From a virus: a DNA stretch of 25,419 bases. The notes beneath the pieces were generated by a model. It made no database searches. It saw only the letters and a list, made by a program, of their open reading frames with translations, and was not told where the DNA came from. The position numbers and the translations under genes were made by a program. This document shows positions 1 through 6,947 of the stretch, piece after piece. Within the stretch, counting starts at the first letter, position 1. Every line of letters begins with the position of its first letter. The DNA lies in the IMG/VR virus record IMGVR_UViG_3300031658_000104, positions 1 to 25,419 of that record, one strand, 5' to 3'.

Positions 1-3000
1 CACCAGTTATGCTTACTCCTGAATCACTTGTTTGGAATCTTACAGAATGATTGTGCCTTAGCTGAACATACCCATTTTCTTGGAAAATTGCCATATTTTC
101 CGTTCCAGCTGCATTTTGTATATAAAGATCATCTGCCTTAATAACTAAATCACCAGCACCGGCTTCTTCGATATAAGAAGTGTTATTGGCCTTATTGTGT
201 CTAATGACTAAGTCACCACCAGTTCCAAAACTTGCTTTGTGATCGTCACCAAATTCTAGAGCTTTATCTGACTTATCAAATATTATACCACCAGCAGAAT
301 CAAATATTATGTCATTAGCAAATGTTATTGTATTAGCAAAATTTGAATCAATCATTGACTGCGTAGCGGCTGAATCTGTACCTGCGGCTGTTCTTGCTTG
401 TACGTATGCAGAATCGATTAATGCGGTAGTTCTTGCAGCTGTGTAATATAAGTTAGTTTGTTCTGGAAGATCTGCAGTACTTACTTGATTAGTACCAGTT
501 CCAAAATCAATATGAGTATCATCAATACCATTAGCTTTAATTGTAACTGCACCAGACGAAACACTAAAATGATCAGCGCTAAATGAAGCTATACCTTTAT
601 TTGAAGTTGATGCATTTTCACCAGATATTGCTCCTGATGATATATCAATACCTTCGCCTGCTGATATTGCTCCCTGAGCTCTAGCATTTGTAAAATATAG
701 ATTGCTTCCTTCAGTTAAATTTGCTGTGGTAAATCCTGTTAAGTTGCGTGTACCAAGTACGAGAGCGTGACCCATATAACCATGTGCTGAACACTGGTAA
801 TGTAATGTTGGAGGTGTCGCTTCACTTACAGCAATTTGTAAGTACGTTGAAGTAGTTGTAACACCACTAGTATAAGCTGTTGTTTTTGCAGCGTCATAAT
901 AAAGTCTAAATGGATGACTTGACATATCACTTGAACTTAAAGTGAATCTATATGTTCTACCTAATTGTAATTGAATTATAGGTGAAAACGTACCATCTAC
1001 CTTATAACCAAGACTACTGCCTGATCCATTATAAACGTGATCGGTGCTTTTTGTAGCGACTGTAACTGCAAAGTTCTTAACTGCTGCAGTATGCTTATTT
1101 CTTTCAACGGCTGTATTTGCAGAGTCTTTTGCTAAGATATAATCACTATCAAAATTAAACATTCCTCGTACATTTGCAGAGTCTATATCAAATGTTCTAC
1201 TAGTAACAATAGTACCACCGCCAGTTAATCCTTTTCCAGCAACTATAGAAACTCCAGAGTGAGATATATGCTCGTTAGCTACAAAATTAGCAAGAGCGTC
1301 GTGATCTATTGAAGGTATATTACCAATATCAGCAATTAATAAAGCTGGTATTCTAGCGGAATCAATTGTACCAGTTAATTGAGCTGCAGGTAATGCTGTT
1401 AAATTTGCTCCACTGCCTGTAAATGCATTGGCTTGCATAATACCTGTTAAAAACATGTTTCCTTCATGTGTTATTCTTGCTTTTTCAGCAGCCGCACCAG
1501 AAGTACTAAGTTTAAATACTAAATCAGTATTATTAGCAGTAGAAGAAAAAGTTGTATCTGCTTCTGCTACAATAGCAGCAGCTTCGACATTGGCATCACC
1601 GCCACTAGCTTCATTAGTTCCTTTAAAACTAATTGTGCCTAGTGTATTTCCATCAACAATTGTACCATCACTTCTTTCTAAGATAAGATTACCACCATTA
1701 CCAGTAGCAGACGCTCGCAGGGTGCCAGCCACTGTCAAAAGATTAGTAGATGGATTAAATGTTAACCCGCCGTTGTCTACTTGCATTTGAGAATAACTAT
1801 TACCAGCTGGCCTTGTGTTCTCAAATATAATATTATAAGCTGCATTATCATCTTCAGATTCGTCAACAAACACAGTGCCGGCTCGTGCAGCATTTCCGTT
1901 ACTGACGTCACTATCAACTCTTGCTTTAGTATAATAAAGATTTGTTCCTTCAGATAACTTTGTAGTAGAAGCTGAATCTAAATTCATATCAAAGTCAGAA
2001 TCAACTCTTGCTTTAGTATAATATAAGTTAGTTCCTTCAGTTAAATTAGCAGTGTTTTTAGTTCCTAGTGCGGAATCAAAATCAGAATCAAATCCTAGAA
2101 AACTACCTTGAAATGGTTTATTAAATACAAACTTATCGCCTACTGCCGCATATGTTATTGAAGCATTAGCACCATTAATTGTAATACCTGCTCCATTCGC
2201 AGCAGTTGCTGAATCTGCAGAATCAGCTAATATAATATTCTTATCGTTTATTGAAACTGCAGTTGAATTAATTACTGTTTGTACACCTTCAACTGTAAGA
2301 TTTCCTAAAATTGTAACTCTACCAGTTGCATTACCAACTGCAGCAGGATCTATAACAAAGTTTGCTGGACCTCTTATTTCGTTAAATGTAACAGTATCAC
2401 CAGTTCCTACTGATTGTCCAATTGATATTACGCCTGAACCTGAATCATAAGTTACACCTGTTCCACCAAGTAATGAAGCTTTTGCATCGCTATCACCTCT
2501 TGCAGTTGTATAATAAAGATTTGTTGAACCTTCTGATAATTTATCAGTTGAAGCTGAATCTAAGTTTTTATCAAAGTCTGAATCAGCTCTTACTGTTGTG
2601 TAATATAAATTAGTTTGTTCTGGAAGATCTGCAGTACTTACTTGATTAGTGCCTGTACCAAAATCAATATGAGTATCATCAATACCATTAGCTTTTACAC
2701 TAACAGCTCCAGATGATACAGCAAAATGTTCTGTATTAAAAGACGCAATACCTTTGTTAGATACTGTAGCATCTTCACCAGATATTGCTCCTGATGATAT
2801 ATCAATACCTTCACCTGCTGTAATATGTGCTCTTACTTCAGAAGCACTTGGACCAGTGTAAGTCATTACTCCAGTTGCTGAATCATACGTAAATGATCCA
2901 TCGCCACCAGCATCAATTCCTAGCAATGAAGCTTTTGCATCAGAGTCTGTACGTGCAGTAGTATAATATAAGTTTGTTCCTTCAGGTAATTGAGCAGTAT

Positions 3001-4165
3001 TTGCTAATCCTAAATCTGAATCAAAATTAGATTTTGTATAAATTTGTTCTACATCAATAGAGAATACACCAGTTGCAGAGTCATATGTAATGTCACCTTG
3101 ACCAGAAAAGTGTGCTCTTACTTGTGTTGGGCTTGGACCTGTATATGTTATAACACCATTAGCTGCGTTATATGCTAATGCTCCATCACCGCCAGCGTCA
3201 GTAACAGATATCATTGACTTTAAATTTGCAGAGTCAACACTAAATATACCAGTTGAGTTACTGTAAACTAAACCTTTATCGCCTGTAAAGTGCGCTCTTG
3301 TTTCACTTGCACTTGGACCAGTGTAAGTCATTACTCCTGATGAAGAATCATAAGTAAAATTACCATCACCGCCACCTATTGATCTTGCAAATAAAGAAGC
3401 CTTTGCATCACTATCAGCTCTTGCGGTTGTATAATATTGATTAGTTCCTTCTGGAAGATTTGTTGTACTAAAGTTTGCTGTGAATTCAGCACTATCTATT
3501 TTTATAGTATTTGTTGCAGCGTCATAAGCTAAACCTACACCGCCTAAAGCAGCTTCATCAATAGCTAGATTGAAATCAGAATCAAAATTTGCTTTTGTAT
3601 ATACTTGCTCAACATCAAAACTAAATACTCCAGTAGAAGAATTATAAGATAAATCTCCACCAGCACTGAAAAATCCACGTATTTGAGGTACTGATCCAGC
3701 TAAATCTATATTTACTACACTACCAGCACTATCTTTAACACCAAACTTATCACCTGAATCTTTAAGTAGTAATCCACCTAAATGAATAGTTGTTCCACTT
3801 AAAAATAAATCTTTCCATTTTTTATCACTATCACCTAAATTATACGCGCTATCTGCGCCAGGCAATAAGCTTCCATGAGAAGTAAGACCTGATATAATAG
3901 GAGAAGAACTCGAATCTATTCGAATTAATAATCTATCATTTCCTGGAGTATATAATTTTTCTAATCCATTATCAACATTTAAATCAAAGTTTTTAAATGC
4001 TTGTTCACTTGAATCATAGACTAGTATTTGAGCGTCAGATTTCGTGGAAACTTTAAAATCGTTAAACTGATCAATTGATAAACCAGTAACTGCTGTAGAT
4101 ATTGGAGTACCAACAACAATCTTTTTAATAAAGGTGTTTTGGCCTGTTGTGACTCTAATTGTCAT
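1..4165 (-). CDS. Giant repetitive tail fibre protein (C-terminus beyond window)
   Basis: The minus-strand frame from the ATG at 4165 stays open to base 1, giving at least 1388 residues; the end lies outside the window. It is a modular fibre. The N-terminal part (about 100-130) holds the ADSAYNLGDS...KWKDLFLSG motif seen in marine phage fibres. Next come glycine/serine/aspartate-rich repeats with eight LYYTxAR-type motifs, three GGDG...TYTGPS blocks, and a GNLTVEG...FNKPF block near residue 620. A cupredoxin-like module lies at about 1035-1140, and a 74-residue block occurs twice (about 449-523 and 1168-1242). The start has a GAGG ribosome site 6 bases upstream and directly follows the 117-aa gene. 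The likely role is host recognition at the tail tip. That rests on composition, repeats and position, not on one diagnostic domain. A C-terminal chaperone domain such as peptidase S74 could follow, but cannot be seen here. Confidence 0.85.
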   Translation of the reverse strand, partial: MTIRVTTGQNTFIKKIVVGTPISTAVTGLSIDQFNDFKVSTKSDAQILVYDSSEQAFKNFDLNVDNGLEKLYTPGNDRLLIRIDSSSSPIISGLTSHGSLLPGADSAYNLGDSDKKWKDLFLSGTTIHLGGLLLKDSGDKFGVKDSAGSVVNIDLAGSVPQIRGFFSAGGDLSYNSSTGVFSFDVEQVYTKANFDSDFNLAIDEAALGGVGLAYDAATNTIKIDSAEFTANFSTTNLPEGTNQYYTTARADSDAKASLFARSIGGGDGNFTYDSSSGVMTYTGPSASETRAHFTGDKGLVYSNSTGIFSVDSANLKSMISVTDAGGDGALAYNAANGVITYTGPSPTQVRAHFSGQGDITYDSATGVFSIDVEQIYTKSNFDSDLGLANTAQLPEGTNLYYTTARTDSDAKASLLGIDAGGDGSFTYDSATGVMTYTGPSASEVRAHITAGEGIDISSGAISGEDATVSNKGIASFNTEHFAVSSGAVSVKANGIDDTHIDFGTGTNQVSTADLPEQTNLYYTTVRADSDFDKNLDSASTDKLSEGSTNLYYTTARGDSDAKASLLGGTGVTYDSGSGVISIGQSVGTGDTVTFNEIRGPANFVIDPAAVGNATGRVTILGNLTVEGVQTVINSTAVSINDKNIILADSADSATAANGAGITINGANASITYAAVGDKFVFNKPFQGSFLGFDSDFDSALGTKNTANLTEGTNLYYTKARVDSDFDMNLDSASTTKLSEGTNLYYTKARVDSDVSNGNAARAGTVFVDESEDDNAAYNIIFENTRPAGNSYSQMQVDNGGLTFNPSTNLLTVAGTLRASATGNGGNLILERSDGTIVDGNTLGTISFKGTNEASGGDANVEAAAIVAEADTTFSSTANNTDLVFKLSTSGAAAEKARITHEGNMFLTGIMQANAFTGSGANLTALPAAQLTGTIDSARIPALLIADIGNIPSIDHDALANFVANEHISHSGVSIVAGKGLTGGGTIVTSRTFDIDSANVRGMFNFDSDYILAKDSANTAVERNKHTAAVKNFAVTVATKSTDHVYNGSGSSLGYKVDGTFSPIIQLQLGRTYRFTLSSSDMSSHPFRLYYDAAKTTAYTSGVTTTSTYLQIAVSEATPPTLHYQCSAHGYMGHALVLGTRNLTGFTTANLTEGSNLYFTNARAQGAISAGEGIDISSGAISGENASTSNKGIASFSADHFSVSSGAVTIKANGIDDTHIDFGTGTNQVSTADLPEQTNLYYTAARTTALIDSAYVQARTAAGTDSAATQSMIDSNFANTITFANDIIFDSAGGIIFDKSDKALEFGDDHKASFGTGGDLVIRHNKANNTSYIEEAGAGDLVIKADDLYIQNAAGTENMAIFQENGYVQLRHNHSVRFQTSDSGVSITG
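441..663. repeat. Direct repeat copy A within the giant fibre gene
   Basis: This block matches 2598-2820 without gaps at a fixed offset of 2157 bases, with scattered substitutions. It encodes the AGEGIDISSGAISGE...IDDTHIDFGTGTNQVSTADLPEQTNLYYT unit (residues about 1168-1242). Both copies are in the same frame, so the duplication lengthens the fibre by whole modules and could recombine to shorten or lengthen it. Confidence 0.9.
745..1065 (-). other. Cupredoxin-like (type 1 copper-site) module within the giant fibre
   Basis: Residues about 1035-1140 of the giant fibre read like a small plastocyanin-type beta domain. A YRFTLSSSDMSSHPFRLYYD strand carries His1084. About 40 residues later comes LHYQCSAHGYMG, with Cys1125, His1128 and Met1131. 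The order His...Cys-x2-His-x2-Met is the ligand order of type 1 copper proteins, and the C-x2-H-x2-M spacing is that of amicyanin. Similar HPF...C..HG.MG patterns occur in other marine phage structural proteins, from memory. Whether copper binds is inference; the fold may be kept only as a stable beta module. Confidence 0.6.
2598..2820. repeat. Direct repeat copy B within the giant fibre gene
   Basis: This is the second copy of the 223-base unit at 441-663 (residues about 449-523). The first half of the unit, which encodes the TNQVSTADLPEQ segment, is the best conserved at DNA level. The block that encodes the N-terminal AGEGIDISS part is also nearly identical. Confidence 0.9.
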
Positions 4166-4170
4166 TAATA

Positions 4171-4174
4171 CCTC
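4171..4174 (-). promoter_or_regulatory. Ribosome binding site of the giant fibre gene
   Basis: GAGG lies six bases before the ATG at 4165 and overlaps the TGA stop of the upstream 117-aa gene (4173-4175). It fixes the fibre start and suggests translational coupling of the two genes. Confidence 0.7.
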
Positions 4175-4526
4175 ACTTAGTTACTGAAGGAGTAACTTGA
4201 ATTCGACCTTCAAGTACTCGTTCAATGATTGTAGCAGAAGTTGCACTATCAACATGAGATAGTTCTATATCATATACATGTCGTCCAGATTTTAATGCAT
4301 TAGTTTGTGCATTAGTAAGAGACAATGTAGCTATTCCGCCAGAAGCATTAGTAATCTGCGTAGCAAATGATGTAGTTTCTGAACTATCACTATTAAATGT
4401 TTTTTTAATTTTAGATGTTAGTGAATGACCTGACAGGTTTTTTGCTGCGCCGTTAGCATCTACTAAATGAAGTTCTATAGAGGTATTAGTACCTTGATCA
4501 AAGGTAAATTCTTGGTATTGGGCCAT
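4173..4526 (-). CDS. Small virion structural protein (117 aa) upstream of the giant fibre
   Basis: The protein starts MAQYQEFTFDQGTNTSIELH and ends RVLEGRIQVTPSVTK. It is a mostly beta protein, with a segment of the type G-IATLSLTNAQT-ALKSGRHVYDIEL. Proteins of this look occur next to tail fibre genes in marine T4-like phages, and I read it as a fibre-associated or adaptor-like virion protein; no catalytic motif is visible. An in-frame ATG at 4574 would add 16 residues, but the ATG at 4526 has a good GGAG site and begins at the recognisable N-terminus. It is the first gene of a two-gene unit with the giant fibre, driven by the late-type promoter at 4581-4588. Confidence 0.8.
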   Translation of the reverse strand: MAQYQEFTFDQGTNTSIELHLVDANGAAKNLSGHSLTSKIKKTFNSDSSETTSFATQITNASGGIATLSLTNAQTNALKSGRHVYDIELSHVDSATSATIIERVLEGRIQVTPSVTK

Positions 4527-4531
4527 GAAAT

Positions 4532-4537
4532 ACTCCA
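4532..4537 (-). promoter_or_regulatory. Ribosome binding site deciding the start at 4526
   Basis: TGGAGT on the minus strand has GGAG six bases before the ATG at 4526. No comparable site precedes the upstream in-frame ATG at 4574, so 4526 is preferred. Confidence 0.75.
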
Positions 4538-4580
4538 GTTGATTTCTTTGTCGGACGATTACCGCCCCTGCCATTTAAAC

Positions 4581-4588
4581 TATTTATA
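4581..4588 (-). promoter_or_regulatory. T4-late-type promoter box for the fibre genes (minus strand)
   Basis: The plus-strand sequence tatttata reads TATAAATA on the minus strand, an exact match to the T4 late promoter box used by the gp55/gp33/gp45-dependent polymerase. The predicted transcript start is near 4575, giving a leader of about 50 bases to the ATG at 4526. It sits in the only gap between the divergent gene groups. Confidence 0.75.
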
Positions 4589-4600
4589 CAAATTAACTTT

Positions 4601-4608
4601 TATAAATA
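4601..4608 (+). promoter_or_regulatory. T4-late-type promoter box for the plus-strand enzyme cassette
   Basis: This is an exact TATAAATA on the plus strand, 12 bases from the minus-strand box and directly upstream of the first plus-strand gene. By the T4 rule (box about -13 to -6) transcription would start at about 4614, which is the A of the first ATG. Confidence 0.7.
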
Positions 4609-4613
4609 CATTT

Positions 4614-4913
4614 ATGAATGATTTTATCTTAAAACCTCAATGCCATAAACGAGAAAAAACTATACTATCTAAAGGTGCTGCATATGTATCTACAGGGCAT
4701 CTACTTCCATGTTGCTGGTGCGATAGTTTAGATCCAAAAAAAATAGAAGAATTTAGAAAGCTTGGTTTTTTCTTTGAAGATTTAAAAGTTGAAAAAAATG
4801 ACACAATTGAAGATATACTTATGTCTGACGTTTGGATCAACTTTCATAGAACACTTATAGAGAAACCAGAAGAAGCACCTTCTACTTGCAAGAAAAACTG
4901 CTCGAATGAATAA
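4614..4913 (+). CDS. SPASM-like cysteine-rich protein, partner of the radical SAM gene
   Basis: This 99-residue protein has Cys10, then GHLLPCCWCD (Cys33, 34, 36), then the C-terminal CKKNC (Cys92, 96). The GxLxPCCW...C-x3-C layout resembles the SPASM/auxiliary iron-sulphur domain that normally follows a radical SAM core in the same chain. Here it is a separate gene placed before the core gene, which starts at 4906 and overlaps it by 8 bases. The chosen start is the first ATG after the TATAAATA box; a longer reading would run back through the divergent promoters and the opposite gene. No Shine-Dalgarno site precedes it, and the predicted transcript start falls on the ATG, so translation may be leaderless. 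It likely binds an auxiliary [4Fe-4S] cluster or substrate for the next gene product (inference). Confidence 0.7.
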   Translation: MNDFILKPQCHKREKTILSKGAAYVSTGHLLPCCWCDSLDPKKIEEFRKLGFFFEDLKVEKNDTIEDILMSDVWINFHRTLIEKPEEAPSTCKKNCSNE

Positions 4914-5616
4914 TTTTAATAAGTTATATAGTTCATATATAGAAGAACAAAAAAAAGCAGTTTTTAATATCGAAACTACATCTAGATGTAGGCTTCAGTG
5001 TCCGTTTTGTCAAAGGCAAAGAAAAGGAGGTAAAGAAAAAGTAAAACTAGCTGGCGAAATGTCGTATGAAGATATGAGAAAAATTTATAATTTTACTACA
5101 AGGATGAATTTTTGTGGACAAATTAGTGATCCGATTTATCATACAGATTTCTTAAAAATACTAGAAATAAAGAAAAACGAATATCCGAATAATATAATGA
5201 GCATAAGAACTAATGGTTCCGGAAAGAAGTTAAGTTGGTGGGAAGCCGCGTACAATCTTTGTGATAAAACAACTATATGGACATTTGGTTTAGATGGAGC
5301 AAGTCAAAAAACTGCAAATATATATCGAATAGGCACAAACTTTAATGAAATTTTTAAAGCCATGATTATTGGAACAAAAAATAAAATACCTATAGAATGG
5401 CAATTTATTTTATTTAAACATAATGAGCATGAACTTGAACTGGCTAAAAACCTTTGTAATGAAAACGGAATAACTTTAGTTGTTATTTATTCACAGAGAT
5501 GGCCAAAAGAAAAAAAACATCTTGGAATAAATAAGTCAATTACTCAAATTAAAGAAGAAATTAAAACACAACAAATACCAGTGCAAAAATATGGAAAAAT
5601 ATATTTTAACAAATAG
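4906..5616 (+). CDS. Radical SAM enzyme core (236 aa)
   Basis: The N-terminal motif is CRLQCPFC with Cys28, Cys32 and Cys35, the CX3CX2C site that holds the [4Fe-4S] cluster for S-adenosylmethionine cleavage. Other core features follow: FCGQISDP at about 69-76 in place of the GGE motif, SIRTNGSGKKLSWW, then WTFGLDGASQ...YRIGTNF. The protein stops soon after the partial barrel and has no C-terminal Cys domain of its own; the SPASM-like gene just upstream probably supplies it. The start overlaps the upstream stop by 8 bases, so the two are translated together. The substrate is unknown. The neighbours (two glycosyltransferases, a methyltransferase and an oxygenase-like protein) suggest modification of a peptide, sugar or other small molecule, but nothing in the sequence fixes this. 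Confidence 0.85.
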   Translation: MNNFNKLYSSYIEEQKKAVFNIETTSRCRLQCPFCQRQRKGGKEKVKLAGEMSYEDMRKIYNFTTRMNFCGQISDPIYHTDFLKILEIKKNEYPNNIMSIRTNGSGKKLSWWEAAYNLCDKTTIWTFGLDGASQKTANIYRIGTNFNEIFKAMIIGTKNKIPIEWQFILFKHNEHELELAKNLCNENGITLVVIYSQRWPKEKKHLGINKSITQIKEEIKTQQIPVQKYGKIYFNK

Positions 5617-5628
5617 AAGATTAACAAG

Positions 5629-6348
5629 ATGGAAATAATATGTTTAAAGTGGGGTGACAAATTTAGTCATGAACATGTAAATCGTTTATATAAAATGGTT
5701 AAAAAGAATTTTGATCATGAATTTAACTTTGTATGTTATACAGAAAACTCTACATTAATTAATAAAGAAATAGAAATACGTAGATTAAATTCAGAATACG
5801 ACTTAGAGAAATGGTGGTGGAAACTTACATTATTTGAGAAGCCAACTGATAAACCTACAATGTTTTTAGATTTAGATGTTGTAATTCAACATAATATAAC
5901 TCATTATATAAATTATTGTAAAGATAATAAGATATGCACGATTAAAGCCTATTGGAAGCCACATGCTCATAACTTAAAACCAGTCGCACCTGGGTATAAT
6001 ATGGATTTAAATTCTTCTGTTATAATTTGGAAAGGTGATTGTACACACGTGTGGAATGAATTCTATGACCAATGTGATTACTTAATGTGTAAATATCAAG
6101 GAATAGATTCGTATTTATATTTTCACCATAAAAATATACTTGAATTTTTTCCTAGGAATGAAATATATTCTAGGTTACATGGAATGGATGAAGAAAGAAT
6201 GTGGTGGCATGGGCCTAAAGTTCCTTTGTTTTATGATCCGTTATATAGCATTTGTATTTTTAACAAATGGAAGATGGATAAAAAATGGGGTGGCCCAGGA
6301 ATTGAAGATGACGCATATGATGGATTTGAAAAGTATTGGAATGATTAA
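5629..6348 (+). CDS. Glycosyltransferase-like protein, GT-A type with DxD (239 aa)
   Basis: The chain begins MEIICLKWGDKFSHEHVNRL. It has the pattern NFVCYTENS, then KWWWKLTLFE, then MFLDLDVVI with Asp81 and Asp83 as the DxD motif that binds metal and nucleotide sugar in GT-A enzymes. Later segments rich in Trp and His (MWWHGPKVP) fit GT8-like marine phage glycosyltransferases. The start is 12 bases after the radical SAM stop, with a weak AGAAGA site. The gene ends in TAATG, so its stop overlaps the methyltransferase start. The likely role is sugar transfer to a phage or host molecule; donor and acceptor are unknown. Confidence 0.75.
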   Translation: MEIICLKWGDKFSHEHVNRLYKMVKKNFDHEFNFVCYTENSTLINKEIEIRRLNSEYDLEKWWWKLTLFEKPTDKPTMFLDLDVVIQHNITHYINYCKDNKICTIKAYWKPHAHNLKPVAPGYNMDLNSSVIIWKGDCTHVWNEFYDQCDYLMCKYQGIDSYLYFHHKNILEFFPRNEIYSRLHGMDEERMWWHGPKVPLFYDPLYSICIFNKWKMDKKWGGPGIEDDAYDGFEKYWND

Positions 6349-6947
6349 TGGACAGTAGATATAGTGAATGCTTAGGCTGGTTTTATAGAAGATACCCAGA
6401 TAAAATAAAAGATTATATACAAAGTGTATCACCAAAACAAATTGCGTGTAAGCAATGGTTAGTAGATCAATTAATTGAAATACCACATGATTTTAAAAAC
6501 ATTCATCTATATGGTGGCTGGTTTGGTTATCCTTTAATAGACGTGTTAAATAAACAATATAGTATTGATATTTTAACAAATATAGATTGTGATAAGTTTG
6601 CAACTTCAGTTTGTTTTAACTTTAAAAATTATTTTAATCATCATTTTGTAAAAACTTCAACACAAGATTTAGTAACAACTGGCGGAATATACAAAGAAGT
6701 TGATTTAGTAATTAACACTTCTAGTGAACATATGCCTGACTTACCTGAACTTATTAATAATAAATCATATAATAAGTCTTGTGTTTTCGCTTTACAAAGT
6801 AACAACATGTTTCACTTAGATGAACATACTAATTGTGTAAACTCTCATGAAGAATTAGCTGAAAAAAGTGGACTTAATACTATATTATATTCTGGTAAAT
6901 TAGATTTAGATAATTATGAAAGATATATGGTTATAGGTTTATTCTGA
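6348..6947 (+). CDS. SAM-dependent methyltransferase-like protein (199 aa)
   Basis: A Rossmann-type start is visible. IHLYGGWFGYPLIDVL (52-67) takes the place of motif I, LTNIDCDKFA (76-85) supplies an acidic strand end, and DLVINTSSEHMPDLPE (119-134) is a motif-IV-like region found in methyltransferase-like proteins of marine T4-like phages. A LQSNN segment follows at about 149-153. The motif I glycines are atypical (GGWFG), so enzyme activity is likely but not certain. The gene is coupled to the glycosyltransferase by a TAATG overlap and is the last of the plus-strand cassette. Its 3' end overlaps that of the convergent oxygenase gene by 9 bases. Confidence 0.7.
   Translation: MDSRYSECLGWFYRRYPDKIKDYIQSVSPKQIACKQWLVDQLIEIPHDFKNIHLYGGWFGYPLIDVLNKQYSIDILTNIDCDKFATSVCFNFKNYFNHHFVKTSTQDLVTTGGIYKEVDLVINTSSEHMPDLPELINNKSYNKSCVFALQSNNMFHLDEHTNCVNSHEELAEKSGLNTILYSGKLDLDNYERYMVIGLF

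Noticed and set aside
1428-1790. A 120-codon plus-strand open frame
   Set aside because: It is antisense to the giant fibre frame, which is open across the whole region and shows recognisable repeats.
1-4165. CRISPR-like or non-coding repeat array
   Set aside because: The repeats are codon-framed, unevenly spaced and diverged, as expected for fibre protein repeats.
4527-4574. The ATG at 4574 as start of the 117-aa gene
   Set aside because: The ATG at 4526 has a GGAG site and the recognisable N-terminus; 4574 has none and nearly touches the predicted transcript start.
4467-4613. A longer N-terminus for the SPASM-like gene
   Set aside because: It would run through the 117-aa gene and both promoter boxes; the added residues have no conserved look.
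6112-6119. TATTTATA (minus-strand TATAAATA) inside the plus-strand glycosyltransferase
   Set aside because: It is inside a coding frame in very AT-rich DNA, antisense, with no gene start downstream on that strand.
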